The notes: generated by a model from the letters alone, not told the origin. 64,000 nucleotides of DNA from Empedobacter sp036647415 (GCF_036647415.1 NZ_JAVXKG010000006.1:1-64000), one strand, 5' to 3'; shown: positions 49,604 to 59,893, counted from the stretch's first letter. Numbers and translations: made by a program.

Positions 49604-52213
49604 TTATTTTACAAAATCTTCTGCTTGTTTTAGAGCAGCATCTAATCCCGAAACATCTTTACCACCAGCAGTCGCTAAGAAAGGTTGTCCACCTCCGCCA
49701 CCGTTGATGTGTTTGGCAATTTCTTTTACAATTTGTCCTGCGTTGTAGCCTTTTTCGTCTACAAGATTTTTTGCGATAGAAATTGTGATTGATGGTTTTA
49801 CCACATCATTTGTACCAACAACGATAAATGCATTTTCGATTTCTTTTGTCAAATCTAAGGCATTTTGCTTTGCAGTATTTGTATCTAAATTAGTTTTTAC
49901 AGCTAAGAAATTAACACCGTTAATAGTTTGAATAGCGGCTTTCCAAGTTGCTTTTTCAGCAGAAGCTTGTTGCGCAACAAAAGATTCTAACTGTTTTTTC
50001 AATTCAGCATTTTCATCTAATAAATGTTGAACCGCTTTTACAGCATCATTCTTCGTTTTAAGAGCAACTAAAACTTCGTTGTAGTTTTTCTCTGCTTCTT
50101 TGTATGCCTCGATTGCTTTGTTTGATGAAATAGCTTCGATACGACGAATTCCTGCCGCAGTAGAAGATTCAGATAAAATTCTGAACAAACGAATGTCAGC
50201 CGTGTTTTTTACATGTGTACCTCCACATAATTCGATTGAAGAACCAAAACGAATTACACGAACTTTATCTCCATATTTTTCTCCAAAAAGAGCCATTGCA
50301 CCTTCTGCAATTGCATCTTTGATATCGTAATCTCTTTTTTCGATTAATGGTAAAGCTTCCGCAATTTTATCGTTTACTTTTTGCTCAACGATTGCGATTT
50401 CTTCATCTGTCATTTTAGCGAAATGAGAAAAATCAAAACGTAAATAATCATCTCCAACATAAGAACCTTTTTGCTCTACATGTGTTCCTAAAACCTCGCG
50501 TAAAGCTTCGTGCATCAAATGTGTTGCAGAGTGATTTTTTGTTATTTCGTTACGTTTTTCTGTATCAACTTTTGCATTGAATGTTGCATTTACATTTTCT
50601 GGTAAAGTCTCTACAAAATGAATAACTAAATTATTTTCTTTCTTCGTGTCAACAACTTCAATTGTTTCATTCAACGTAGAAATTGTTCCAGTATCACCAA
50701 CTTGTCCTCCAGATTCTGCATAGAATGGCGTTTGGTTGAATACTAATTGGAAAAATTCTCCTTTATTATTTTTTACTTTTCTGTAACGTGTAATTTTTAC
50801 TTCAGCTTCTGTGTTGTCGTAAGCAATAGACGTTTCGTTCCCTTTATCATCCAAAATAACCCAATCGTCCGTTACCAAAGCAGTTGCTTTTTTAGAACGT
50901 TCTTTTTGTTTTGCCATTTCAGCTTCAAAACCAGCTTCATCAATTGTGAAACCGTGATCTTCTGCAACAATACGAGATAAATCTGCAGGGAAACCAAATG
51001 TGTCATACAATTCGAACACAACATCTCCAGGAATAATTTTAGAATCTCCTAATTGCTCAATGATTTGGTTTAATCGATTTAATCCTTGTTCTATTGTACG
51101 TAAAAAAGAAGCTTCTTCTTCGCGAATAACTCCAGTTACAATTGTTTCTTGTTTTACTAATTCTGGGAAAAAATCGCCCATTTCAGCTTTCAAAACTGGA
51201 TATAATTGATAAATAAAAGGCTCTTTAAGTCCTAAGAAACGGTATCCGTAAGAAATTGCACGACGTAAAATACGACGAATTACATAACCAGCTCCTGTAT
51301 TTGATGGTAATTGACCATCTGCAATTGCAAATGCAACAGCGCGTAAATGGTCAACAATAACACGAATTGCAATATCTGTTTTTTCTGCTGCTCCGTATTT
51401 TACTCCCGAAATTTCTTCTAATTTTTGAATTGTTGGTTGAAAAACATCTGTATCATAATTAGACGTTTTTCCTTGTAAAACCATTGCTAAACGCTCAAAT
51501 CCCATTCCTGTATCAATGTGACGAGCAGGTAAAGATTCTAAAGAACCGTCCGCTTTACGCTGATATTGCATAAATACTAAGTTCCAAATCTCCACAACTT
51601 GTGGATGATCCATATTAACCAAAGATTTTCCGTCAACAGCTAAACGATCTGCTTCTGGACGAATATCTACGTGAATTTCAGAACATGGTCCACATGGTCC
51701 GATATCACCCATTTCCCAGAAATTATCTTTCTTATTTCCGAAAAGAATTCTATCCTCTGCAATATGTTGTTTCCAAAGTTCTAACGCTTCTTTATCCAAA
51801 GATGTTCCGTCGCCTTTATCTCCTTCAAAAACAGTTACGTAAATTTGATCTTTAGAAATTCCGTATTTTTCTGTCAACAATTCCCATGCCCAAGCAATAG
51901 CTTCAGTTTTGAAATAATCGCCAAAAGACCAGTTTCCTAACATCTCAAACATGGTGTGGTGATAAGTATCTTTTCCTACATCATCCAAATCATTATGTTT
52001 ACCAGAAACACGAAGACATTTTTGTGTATCCGCGATACGATTACTTTTTGGTGTTCCGTTTCCTAAAAAGTATTCTTTGAATTGTGCCATTCCCGAATTA
52101 TTGAACATTAATGTCGGGTCATCTTTCAAAACAATTGGCGCTGAGTCTACAATTAAATGGCCTTTTGTTTCGAAAAAATGCAAAAATTCTTTTCTTATAT
52201 CTTTGGAATTCAT
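49604..52213 (-). CDS. alaS: Alanyl-tRNA synthetase
   Basis: Charges tRNA-Ala. Full-length 869 residues: class II core at the start (FLHFFETKGHLIVDSAPIV, HTMFEMLGNWSFGDYFK, GCGPCSEIHVD-like loop), the editing domain with NHSATHLMHEALREVLG and ELCGGTHVKNTADI (zinc-binding His and Cys residues), and a C-terminal DHHA1 domain with AKHINGGGGGQPFLATAGG. Divergently transcribed from the M23 peptidase gene. Confidence 0.98.
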   Translation of the reverse strand: MNSKDIRKEFLHFFETKGHLIVDSAPIVLKDDPTLMFNNSGMAQFKEYFLGNGTPKSNRIADTQKCLRVSGKHNDLDDVGKDTYHHTMFEMLGNWSFGDYFKTEAIAWAWELLTEKYGISKDQIYVTVFEGDKGDGTSLDKEALELWKQHIAEDRILFGNKKDNFWEMGDIGPCGPCSEIHVDIRPEADRLAVDGKSLVNMDHPQVVEIWNLVFMQYQRKADGSLESLPARHIDTGMGFERLAMVLQGKTSNYDTDVFQPTIQKLEEISGVKYGAAEKTDIAIRVIVDHLRAVAFAIADGQLPSNTGAGYVIRRILRRAISYGYRFLGLKEPFIYQLYPVLKAEMGDFFPELVKQETIVTGVIREEEASFLRTIEQGLNRLNQIIEQLGDSKIIPGDVVFELYDTFGFPADLSRIVAEDHGFTIDEAGFEAEMAKQKERSKKATALVTDDWVILDDKGNETSIAYDNTEAEVKITRYRKVKNNKGEFFQLVFNQTPFYAESGGQVGDTGTISTLNETIEVVDTKKENNLVIHFVETLPENVNATFNAKVDTEKRNEITKNHSATHLMHEALREVLGTHVEQKGSYVGDDYLRFDFSHFAKMTDEEIAIVEQKVNDKIAEALPLIEKRDYDIKDAIAEGAMALFGEKYGDKVRVIRFGSSIELCGGTHVKNTADIRLFRILSESSTAAGIRRIEAISSNKAIEAYKEAEKNYNEVLVALKTKNDAVKAVQHLLDENAELKKQLESFVAQQASAEKATWKAAIQTINGVNFLAVKTNLDTNTAKQNALDLTKEIENAFIVVGTNDVVKPSITISIAKNLVDEKGYNAGQIVKEIAKHINGGGGGQPFLATAGGKDVSGLDAALKQAEDFVK

Positions 52214-52312
52214 CTATTTAAATTATTTTTATCATTTGATTAACACGTTAGCTCGCACAATATTCGTTACTTTGCAAACGTTTTACAAAGATAATAAAAG
52301 GTTGGTTAAGTA

Positions 52313-53263
52313 ATGGAAAATAAAAACTATAAGTATAATTCTGTAAAATTTATAATGAGTTGGATGAAGAAAAGAATTCAGAAAACTTCTAAAACAGGAT
52401 TATACGTACTACTTTTTTTGTGTCTATCGACAATTTCTGCAGGTATGATTGGTTATCATTTTAATGATTCTGAATATTCACTTCGAGCAGGAAAATTTAA
52501 AAACAATGAAAGCAAATTATTAGCTGAATTGGAAAAGATGGAGAATGAAAATCAAGAATTACATAAAAAATTTAAAGAAGTTGAAGTTGCTTTAGAAGAA
52601 ATTAAAGCAAAAGATCAGAATGTTTACCGTACAATTTATGATATGCGCGTTAGTGAGAACATAGATTCTGTGAACAGCGAAATAGATAATTATACAGCAG
52701 AAGATATTGAGAAATTGATTGATAAAATCGAGGCTGAATCAAAATCATTGAATGAGGTTTTACGTTCTGCAGGCGTTAAAGATGCAAATTTATCGTCAAT
52801 GCCAGTATTAAAACCTGTTGCAGATAAATATGTAAATCGTTTGGCTTCTGGTTATGGAACTCGTTTTCATCCGATACTTAAAGTAAACAAAATGCACAAA
52901 GGTTTAGATTTTGCAGCATCTACAGGTACGCCAATTTATGCAACTGGAGATGGTTCTGTAAAAGTTTCTGAATTTAATTCTGGTTACGGAAATATGGTTG
53001 TTTTGAAACATGGAAATGGTTACGAAAGTTTGTATGCACACATGTCGCGCGCAAAAGTTCGTAGTGGACAAAATGTGAAACGTGGTGATGTAATAGGTTA
53101 TGTAGGATCGACAGGATTGTCTACTGGAGCGCATTTGCATTATGAAATTCATAAAAATGGAGAAACCGTAGATCCTGTGATGTATTTTTATAATGATGTA
53201 GATCCAGATGATTTCATTAAAATTTATCAAAACTCTAAAAAAATGTCATTATCTTTGGATTAA
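52313..53263 (+). CDS. M23 family peptidase with coiled-coil
   Basis: A 316-residue inner-membrane-anchored protein: one membrane helix (about 30-48), a coiled-coil (about 60-130), then a LytM/M23 zinc domain whose ligands are visible in MHKGLDFAA (first His and Asp) and GAHLHYEIHKNG (HxH). Active-looking members cleave cross-links in murein; similar proteins (EnvC-like) instead activate amidases. Upstream of the MerR regulator by 9 bases. Confidence 0.93.
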   Translation: MENKNYKYNSVKFIMSWMKKRIQKTSKTGLYVLLFLCLSTISAGMIGYHFNDSEYSLRAGKFKNNESKLLAELEKMENENQELHKKFKEVEVALEEIKAKDQNVYRTIYDMRVSENIDSVNSEIDNYTAEDIEKLIDKIEAESKSLNEVLRSAGVKDANLSSMPVLKPVADKYVNRLASGYGTRFHPILKVNKMHKGLDFAASTGTPIYATGDGSVKVSEFNSGYGNMVVLKHGNGYESLYAHMSRAKVRSGQNVKRGDVIGYVGSTGLSTGAHLHYEIHKNGETVDPVMYFYNDVDPDDFIKIYQNSKKMSLSLD

Positions 53264-53272
53264 ACCCTGATA

Positions 53273-53641
53273 ATGAATGTAAACCTGCCAGATAAACTAT
53301 ATTACTCGATTGGCGAAGTTGCCAAAGCCTTTGATGTAAACGCATCGTTGATTCGCTTTTGGGAAAAAGAGTTTGAAATTATTCAACCCAAAAAGAATGC
53401 AAAAGGCAATAGATTGTTTACCAAAAATGATATTGATTGTTTCAAGAACATTTATTATTTGGTAAAAATAAAAGGATATACGTTAGATGGCGCTAAACAA
53501 GCAATTGGTAAAAAGGGAATTATTACAACAAAAGAAGAAATAGATGTTGTAAAACGTCTTGAAAATATAAAAGATGAACTCATCAAACTTAAAATGAGTT
53601 TTGAATCGGAAGAAATTTTAGAAAAAGATGAACTGAATTAA
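53273..53641 (+). CDS. MerR family transcriptional regulator
   Basis: A 122-residue regulator with a MerR-type winged helix at the start: LYYSIGEVAKAFDVNASLIR then FWEKEFEIIQPKKNAKGNRL, a variant of the YxxGELAK pattern, followed by a dimer helix (VKRLENIKDELIKLKMSFES). No effector domain or metal-binding cysteines, so the signal is unknown. Probably cotranscribed with the M23 peptidase; regulators of this size in Bacteroidota are often next to envelope genes. Confidence 0.9.
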   Translation: MNVNLPDKLYYSIGEVAKAFDVNASLIRFWEKEFEIIQPKKNAKGNRLFTKNDIDCFKNIYYLVKIKGYTLDGAKQAIGKKGIITTKEEIDVVKRLENIKDELIKLKMSFESEEILEKDELN

Positions 53642-53652
53642 GTTCATCTTTT
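53624..53652 (+). terminator. Terminator overlapping the merR stop
   Basis: AAGATGAACT / AGTTCATCTT, loop includes the stop codon, followed by T8. Confidence 0.8.
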
Positions 53653-53661
53653 TTTTGTTTT

Positions 53662-54027
53662 TTAATAATAGTGTTTTGAAAAATCTCGAAAAATAAGTCT
53701 AAGTTTTTCACTCAGTAATTTTTCTATTTTTTGTCTTTTTAAGTTTTCAGATGTGTATAAAATTTCTAAAACTCCTACTTTAACAATATTTAGTATTTCT
53801 AGATTATTACTTTCTCCAAGATGATTAATGAACTTAAAAGAATTATCTATAAATTTATTTGATTGAGATTGTTCTATTTCATCAATTAATGACAAAGTAA
53901 ATTCGTTCATGAAAAAATAAATACCATCCTCATTATTTTTCTCATTAGAATATTCAGGAACCATTTCATAAAGTTTATCTTTAATCATTTTAGATATAAT
54001 GTTATCTAGTTCTTCAAAATTATTCAT
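53662..54027 (-). CDS. Unknown protein, 121 residues
   Basis: No firm family. A soluble, helical-looking, acidic protein with FLNE/FKFINHLGESNNLEILNI and VGVLEILYTSENLKRQKIEK segments; this layout recalls small proteins grouped as DUF7674, named from memory and uncertain. Very AT-rich codon use (Asn, Lys, Ile, Phe). It lies 11 bases from the DoxX-like gene on the same strand and may be transcribed with it. Confidence 0.55.
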   Translation of the reverse strand: MNNFEELDNIISKMIKDKLYEMVPEYSNEKNNEDGIYFFMNEFTLSLIDEIEQSQSNKFIDNSFKFINHLGESNNLEILNIVKVGVLEILYTSENLKRQKIEKLLSEKLRLIFRDFSKHYY

Positions 54028-54038
54028 CTTTTTTTTGT

Positions 54039-54539
54039 TTATAAAAAGTTAGTTTCTATTAATTTAAATCCAACTGCAAATAGTAAACTAAGAACAATTA
54101 AAAGCCAATTTGGTTTTATTTTAGTTTTAACTTCAAATAATTTTGAAAATATTTCAACAACTTTTTTTCGATCAATTAATAAAATGATAAAAATTAAGAT
54201 TTGATAAAATATGGAAGAATTTAGTGCGGAAATTTCATAGAAATAATCTTGTAAAATAATGTTTACTAAAATTGTAGTTAATAATAAACAAGCAAAAATT
54301 CTGGTACGGTTAAATAATAAACCAATTGCACCAATTATTTCAAAAACTCCAATTATTATAGGATAAGTCTTTGTGTAGCTATAGAAATTCCACATCAACT
54401 TATGCCCTTCTGATAGATTATTTACAGAATTATTTATTTCCATGAACTGAAAAGGTTTTATAATTCCATAAACAAACATAGAAGTTGAAACAATAAATAT
54501 TACAGTCCAATAAATAATATAGAGTACTTTATTTTGCAT
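54039..54539 (-). CDS. DoxX-like membrane protein
   Basis: A 166-residue protein with four membrane helices and the DoxX-like pattern MFVYGIIKPFQFMEINNS then PIIIGVFEIIGAIGLLFNRT. Members are linked to quinone or thiosulfate oxidation in some species, but most are uncharacterised. Divergent from dnaE. Confidence 0.75.
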   Translation of the reverse strand: MQNKVLYIIYWTVIFIVSTSMFVYGIIKPFQFMEINNSVNNLSEGHKLMWNFYSYTKTYPIIIGVFEIIGAIGLLFNRTRIFACLLLTTILVNIILQDYFYEISALNSSIFYQILIFIILLIDRKKVVEIFSKLFEVKTKIKPNWLLIVLSLLFAVGFKLIETNFL

Positions 54540-54663
54540 AAATCAATTAGTTGATTTAAATGTACTAATTATAAAATAGATTTTAAGACGATTTTTTCTT
54601 AACTTATCATAAGAAAATCTTCTGCTAAGATTTCGTAAATTTACAGATTCAAACGAAAATTCA

Positions 54664-57600
54664 ATGTACTTAATATACGATACAGAAACGACTGGTCTTC
54701 CGAAAAATTGGAATGCGCCTATTTCGGATTCGGACAATTGGCCACGATGTATACAAATTGCATGGCAATTGCACGACGAAATGGGACAATTAATCGAGCA
54801 TCAAGATTATTTGGTTCGTCCAGATGGTTTTGATATTCCTTATGATTCGGAACGTATTCACGGAATTTCGACAGATTTAGCAACCGAAAAAGGTATTCCT
54901 CTGAAAGAAGTTTTAGATAAATTTTCTGAAGCTTTAGGAAAAGCTAAATTTATTGTTGGTCAAAATCTTGGTTTCGACATCAATATTATGGGAGCAGAAT
55001 TTTATCGTTTGAATTATGAAAATAATTTAACAGAAATTCCTGTTTTAGATACCTGTACAGAAATTACAGCAGGTTTATTAAAACTTCCTGGTGGTCGTGG
55101 TGGTCGTTATAAATTGCCTACGTTAACAGAATTACATCAGTATTTATTTCAAGTTCCGTTTGGCGAAGCGCACAATGCAACAGCCGATGTGGAGGCGACT
55201 ACGCGTTGTTTTTTTGAATTGATTCGTACCAAAATTTTCACGAAACAAGAATTAAATGTTGAGGATGATTATTTTGTTCGATTTAATGAAATCAATCAAA
55301 CCAATATTCAGCCAGTTGGCTTAAATCACATCAATCTTAAAAAAGCTTCTGAAGAAATTGCAAAAGCAAAAATAAAAGAAGGAGGTGATGATGAAATTGT
55401 AGAAATTTCTGATGAAGTTTTAGCGCAATTTAAAAAAGCACAATTTGCACATTTACACAATCATTCTCAGTTTTCTATTTTACAATCTACTATTTCAGTT
55501 AATGATTTGGTGAAAGCTGCGGCAAAAAATAAAATGTCTGCTGTGGCAATTTCCGATCATGGAAATATGATGGGTGCATTTCATTTTAACGCTGCTGTAC
55601 AAAATCACAACAAGGCTGCAAAATCAAAAAATGAAGAACTAATAGAAGAAGGAAAAGAGCCGACAGAAGTTGTTATAAAACCAATTATTGGTTCAGAATT
55701 TTTTGTTTGCGAAAATCATTTAGATAAATCAAAAAAAGATAATGGTTATCAAATCGTTGTTTTTGCAAAAAATAAAAATGGTTATCATCATTTAGCAAAA
55801 ATGGCGTCGAAGGCATATACAGAAGGTTTTTATTATGTGCCACGAATTGATAAAGCGATTATCGAAGAATATAAAGAAGATTTAGTTATTTTATCAGGAA
55901 ATCTTCAAGGAGAAATTCCGAATAAAATTTTAAATCTTGGAGAAAAACAAGCCGAAGAAGCTTTGCTTTGGTGGAAAGAGCAATTTGGCGAAGATTTTTA
56001 TATTGAATTAATGCGTCATGGTCAAGAAGATGAAGATCGTGTAAATCAGACTTTGATAGCATTTGCGCGTAAACATGATGTAAAAATTGTGGCGACAAAT
56101 AACACGTATTATATCAATCAAGACGATTCTAATGCACACGATATTTTGTTGTGTGTTCGCGATGCCGAAAAGCAATCTACACCAATTGGTCGAGGTCGCG
56201 GATTTCGTTTTGGTTTACCAAATCAAGAGTATTATTTTAAGTCAGAAACAGAAATGAAACACTTGTTTCAAGATGTGCCTGATGCAATTATTAATATTCA
56301 AGAAATTATAGACAAGGTGGAAGAATACACGCTTTATCGTGATGTATTACTTCCAAAATTTGATATTCCAGCAGAATTTATCAATCATGAAGATGATTTA
56401 GATGGAGGAAAACGAGGCGAAAATGCTTATCTAAAACATTTAACATACGAAGGTGCAAAAAAGCGTTATCCAGAATTAACAGACGAAATAAAAGAACGTT
56501 TAGATTTTGAATTAATAACAATAGAAAAAACAGGTTATCCGGGTTATTTCTTGATTGTGCAAGATTTTATTGCAGCAGCACGCTCTATGGATGTTTCTGT
56601 AGGTCCAGGACGTGGATCAGCAGCGGGTTCTGCAGTTGCGTACTGTTTGTGGATTACCAATTTAGATCCTATTAAATATGATTTACTTTTTGAACGTTTC
56701 TTAAATCCAGATCGTGTTTCCATGCCCGATATTGATATCGATTTTGATGATGAAGGTCGATCTTTGGTAATGGATTATGTGATTGATAAATATGGAGCAA
56801 GCCAAGTGGCACAGATCATTACGTATGGTACAATGGCGGCAAAATCTTCTATAAAAGATACTGCGCGTGTTTTGGATTTACCATTGTTTGATGCTAATCG
56901 TGTTGCAGGTTTAATTCCAAATATGAAATTGGCGAAAATCTTCAATTTAGACGAAGATGTTCTAAAAAAATCATTGAAACCCGAAGAGTTTGATTCGGTA
57001 AGTGAATTGAAGCGATTATCGCATGGAAATGATTTAGCAGCAGAAACTATTCAGCAAGCAAAAATATTAGAAGGTTCTCTTCGTAACACGGGTATTCATG
57101 CGTGTGGAGTGATTATTACACCAGATGATATTACGAATTATGTACCAGTTACAACGGCGAAAGATTCAGATTTATATGTCACGCAATTTGATAACTCGGT
57201 TGCAGAAAGTGCTGGATTATTGAAGATGGATTTCTTGGGATTAAAAACATTAACCTTAATCAAAGATACTGTCAAATTAGTAAAAGCCAGAACAGGAATT
57301 GAGATTGATCCAGATGCGCTTCCAATTGATGATGAGAAAACGTACGAGCTTTTTCAACGTGGTGAAACAGTAGGAGTTTTTCAGTACGAATCTGCCGGAA
57401 TGCAGAAATACATGAAAGATCTTCGACCAACAGTTTTTGGAGATTTAATTGCCATGAATGCTCTTTATCGTCCCGGTCCTATCGAATATATTCCGTCTTT
57501 TGTTCGCCGTAAAAATGGTGAAGAACCGATAAAATATGATTTGGATGCGATGGAAGAATATTTGTCTGAAACTTACGGAATTACCGTTTATCAGGAGCAA

Positions 57601-59067
57601 GTAATGTTACTTTCGCAAAAATTAGCAGGTTTCTCAAAAGGTGATGCCGATGTTTTGCGTAAAGCGATGGGTAAAAAGCAAAAAGAAGTTTTGGATAAAA
57701 TGAAACCAAAATTTGTAGAACAAGCTGCAGAAAAAGGTCATGATCCTAAAGTTTTAGATAAAATTTGGAAAGATTGGGAAGCCTTTGCATCCTACGCTTT
57801 CAATAAATCTCACTCAACATGTTATGCGTGGATTGCCTATCAAACCGCTTATCTTAAAGCGCATTATCCTGCCGAATATATGGCTGCGGTGCTTTCTAAT
57901 AACATGAATGATATAAAGCAAGTTACATTTTTTATGGAAGAATGTAAACGTATGGGATTAGCTGTTTTGGGACCAGATATTAACGAGTCGATCACAAAGT
58001 TTAATGTGAACGAAAATTACGAAATTCGTTTCGGAATGGGCGCTATAAAAGGTGTTGGACATGCAGCCGTTAATTCAATTATTTCTGAGCGAGAAGAAAA
58101 TGGTCCGTTCAAAGATATTTATGATCTTGTAAAACGTGTTGATTTAAGAACTGTCAACAAAAAAACGATAGAAAATTTAGTTTTAGCTGGTGGTTTTGAC
58201 CGTTTTGAATTTCATCGTGGACGTTATTTTTTCATCGATAATACAACGACAAATTTGGAAAAATTAATCAAATATGGCGCAAATTATCAAGAACAAAAAA
58301 ACTCATCTCAAACCTCTTTATTTGGAGGATTTGGTGACGATGAAAGTTCTATAGATGACGTAGTTCCAATTCTTCCAGATTGTGAAAACTGGAATATGTT
58401 GCAACTTTTATCAAAAGAAAAAGAAGTTGTCGGAATTTATATTTCGTCGCATCCTTTGGATGAATTTAAACATGAAACTCGTTTGGTTTCTAATATGACA
58501 ATTTCAGATTTAAAAGATAACGAAGATAAATATGTCGGAAAAGATATCTCTTTAGCAGGAATGATGACGAATATACAACATCGTATTGCCAAGAATGGAA
58601 ATGAGTTTGGTAGTTTTACTTTTAGCGATTATACAGACACGTATGACATCGTTTTATTTGGAGAAGATTATCTGAAATACCGTCATTTTTTACAAGAAAA
58701 TATGTTCTTAAACCTTCGTATTAATTTTAATAAACGAGAGTTTAAAGACAAAGAAGGTAATGTAACAAGTAGTCGAATGTTTACGAAGATTGTGAAAATG
58801 CAATTGTTAAGTGAAGTGATCGAAAATCAATCAGATAAGATTACGGTTAATATTGAAATAAATGAATTTACTGAAAATATTTTCAGTAAATTGTCCGAAA
58901 TTATATTCAAATATCAAGGCGAAAAACCATTGAAATTAAAATTAATTGATTCAATCGAACAATTAAATAATGTTGATTTTGTAGCCAATAAAATTCGTGT
59001 AAATATTTGTCGAGATTTGTTAAAAGAATTAGATCAATTACAAGAAATATCATTTAAACTGAATTAA
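54664..59067 (+). CDS. dnaE: DNA polymerase III alpha subunit with N-terminal proofreading exonuclease
   Basis: Replicative polymerase, 1467 residues, about 300 longer than E. coli DnaE because an epsilon-like DnaQ exonuclease is fused at the start: YDTETTGLP (Asp6, Glu8), QNLGFDINIM and AHNATADVEATT. A PHP domain follows (HLHNHSQFSILQST), then the polymerase with its catalytic PDIDIDFDDEGR (Asp689, 691, 693) and NALYRPGPIEYIPSF, and a C-terminal OB domain. This arrangement is usual in the Bacteroidota and couples synthesis and proofreading in one chain. Confidence 0.97.
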   Translation: MYLIYDTETTGLPKNWNAPISDSDNWPRCIQIAWQLHDEMGQLIEHQDYLVRPDGFDIPYDSERIHGISTDLATEKGIPLKEVLDKFSEALGKAKFIVGQNLGFDINIMGAEFYRLNYENNLTEIPVLDTCTEITAGLLKLPGGRGGRYKLPTLTELHQYLFQVPFGEAHNATADVEATTRCFFELIRTKIFTKQELNVEDDYFVRFNEINQTNIQPVGLNHINLKKASEEIAKAKIKEGGDDEIVEISDEVLAQFKKAQFAHLHNHSQFSILQSTISVNDLVKAAAKNKMSAVAISDHGNMMGAFHFNAAVQNHNKAAKSKNEELIEEGKEPTEVVIKPIIGSEFFVCENHLDKSKKDNGYQIVVFAKNKNGYHHLAKMASKAYTEGFYYVPRIDKAIIEEYKEDLVILSGNLQGEIPNKILNLGEKQAEEALLWWKEQFGEDFYIELMRHGQEDEDRVNQTLIAFARKHDVKIVATNNTYYINQDDSNAHDILLCVRDAEKQSTPIGRGRGFRFGLPNQEYYFKSETEMKHLFQDVPDAIINIQEIIDKVEEYTLYRDVLLPKFDIPAEFINHEDDLDGGKRGENAYLKHLTYEGAKKRYPELTDEIKERLDFELITIEKTGYPGYFLIVQDFIAAARSMDVSVGPGRGSAAGSAVAYCLWITNLDPIKYDLLFERFLNPDRVSMPDIDIDFDDEGRSLVMDYVIDKYGASQVAQIITYGTMAAKSSIKDTARVLDLPLFDANRVAGLIPNMKLAKIFNLDEDVLKKSLKPEEFDSVSELKRLSHGNDLAAETIQQAKILEGSLRNTGIHACGVIITPDDITNYVPVTTAKDSDLYVTQFDNSVAESAGLLKMDFLGLKTLTLIKDTVKLVKARTGIEIDPDALPIDDEKTYELFQRGETVGVFQYESAGMQKYMKDLRPTVFGDLIAMNALYRPGPIEYIPSFVRRKNGEEPIKYDLDAMEEYLSETYGITVYQEQVMLLSQKLAGFSKGDADVLRKAMGKKQKEVLDKMKPKFVEQAAEKGHDPKVLDKIWKDWEAFASYAFNKSHSTCYAWIAYQTAYLKAHYPAEYMAAVLSNNMNDIKQVTFFMEECKRMGLAVLGPDINESITKFNVNENYEIRFGMGAIKGVGHAAVNSIISEREENGPFKDIYDLVKRVDLRTVNKKTIENLVLAGGFDRFEFHRGRYFFIDNTTTNLEKLIKYGANYQEQKNSSQTSLFGGFGDDESSIDDVVPILPDCENWNMLQLLSKEKEVVGIYISSHPLDEFKHETRLVSNMTISDLKDNEDKYVGKDISLAGMMTNIQHRIAKNGNEFGSFTFSDYTDTYDIVLFGEDYLKYRHFLQENMFLNLRINFNKREFKDKEGNVTSSRMFTKIVKMQLLSEVIENQSDKITVNIEINEFTENIFSKLSEIIFKYQGEKPLKLKLIDSIEQLNNVDFVANKIRVNICRDLLKELDQLQEISFKLN

Positions 59068-59136
59068 TTATATGTTTAATCTATTCGAGAATTGAGAGAT
59101 TATATCAAACGAATTTTTAAAAAATGAATTTTTGTG

Positions 59137-59144
59137 TAGATTTG
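59137..59144 (+). promoter_or_regulatory. -7 promoter box of trxA
   Basis: TAGATTTG, perfect TAnnTTTG, 32 bases before the trxA start. Confidence 0.5.
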
Positions 59145-59176
59145 TAAAATTATTAGATAGATAAAAATAAAAAATT

Positions 59177-59494
59177 ATGGCATTAGAAGTAACAGACGCA
59201 TCATTTGCATCAGATATTATCGAGTCTGGAAAACCAGCAATGGTAGATTTTTGGGCTGTATGGTGTGGTCCATGTAGAATGGTAGGTCCAGTTGTGGAAG
59301 AGCTAGCTGCAGAATACCAAGGTAAAGCAGTTGTAGGTAAAGTAGATGTAGATACAAACCAAGAAATTGCAGCGAAATACGGAATTCGTAATATTCCTAC
59401 AATTTTATTCTTCAAAGATGGAGAAGTGGTAGACAAAGTTGTTGGTGTTGTACCAAAAGAACAATTACAAGAAAAATTAAACGCGATTTTATAA
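59177..59494 (+). CDS. trxA: Thioredoxin
   Basis: A 105-residue cytoplasmic thioredoxin with the full WCGPC active site (residues 29-33), the preceding MVDFWAVWCGPC, and cis-Pro in GIRNIPTILFFKDGE. Reduces protein disulfides with electrons from thioredoxin reductase. Single-gene unit between dnaE and the tRNA-Asp genes. Confidence 0.97.
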   Translation: MALEVTDASFASDIIESGKPAMVDFWAVWCGPCRMVGPVVEELAAEYQGKAVVGKVDVDTNQEIAAKYGIRNIPTILFFKDGEVVDKVVGVVPKEQLQEKLNAIL

Positions 59495-59525
59495 TCATTT
59501 TAAATCGTTGATTTTGAAATAAAAG

Positions 59526-59558
59526 AATCTCGGATGTGAAATTTCCGAGATTTTTTTT
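59526..59558 (+). terminator. Terminator of trxA
   Basis: AATCTCGGA / TCCGAGATT with a nine-base loop and T8. Confidence 0.85.
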
Positions 59559-59590
59559 GAAAAAAGTTTAGGAAAGTTCAGAATTACATC

Positions 59591-59598
59591 TATATTTG
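59591..59598 (+). promoter_or_regulatory. -7 promoter box of the tRNA-Asp genes
   Basis: TATATTTG, perfect TAnnTTTG, 24 bases before the tRNA; TTTA at 59567-59570 with a 20-base spacer is a weak -33 box. The following CAATCC is shared with the tRNA-Leu promoter. Confidence 0.65.
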
Positions 59599-59622
59599 CA
59601 ATCCGAAAACAATACGTTTTTT

Positions 59623-59696
59623 GATCCGGTAGTTCAGCTGGTTAGAATACTTGCCTGTCACGCAAGTGGTCGCGGGTTCGAATCCCGTCCGGATCG
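59623..59696 (+). tRNA. tRNA-Asp (anticodon GUC), first copy
   Basis: A 74-base tRNA: acceptor GATCCGG/CCGGATC, anticodon loop CTGTCAC (GTC), T-arm CGGGTTCGAATCCCG, discriminator G, no encoded CCA. Complete, upstream of a second copy 43 bases on. Confidence 0.97.
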
Positions 59697-59739
59697 CAAA
59701 AAGTTCGTTCTTTAACAATATATATTTTTTATAATTTCT

Positions 59740-59793
59740 GATCCGGTAGTTCAGCTGGTTAGAATACTTGCCTGTCACGCAAGTGGTCGCGGG
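59740..59793 (+). tRNA. tRNA-Asp (GUC), left part of second copy before an assembly gap
   Basis: The first 54 bases of a tRNA-Asp identical to the first copy, ending at CGCGGG exactly where a run of N begins. Confidence 0.9.
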
Positions 59794-59893
59794 NNNNNNN
59801 NNNNNNNNNNNNNNNNNNNNNNNNNNNNNNNNNNNNNNNNNNNNNNNNNNNNNNNNNNNNNNNNNNNNNNNNNNNNNNNNNNNNNNNNNNNNN
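59794..59893. other. Assembly gap (100 N)
   Basis: Exactly 100 N, the usual placeholder for a gap of unknown size, set inside the second tRNA-Asp copy. The joined sequence may hide one or more further tRNA copies or none. Confidence 0.95.
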
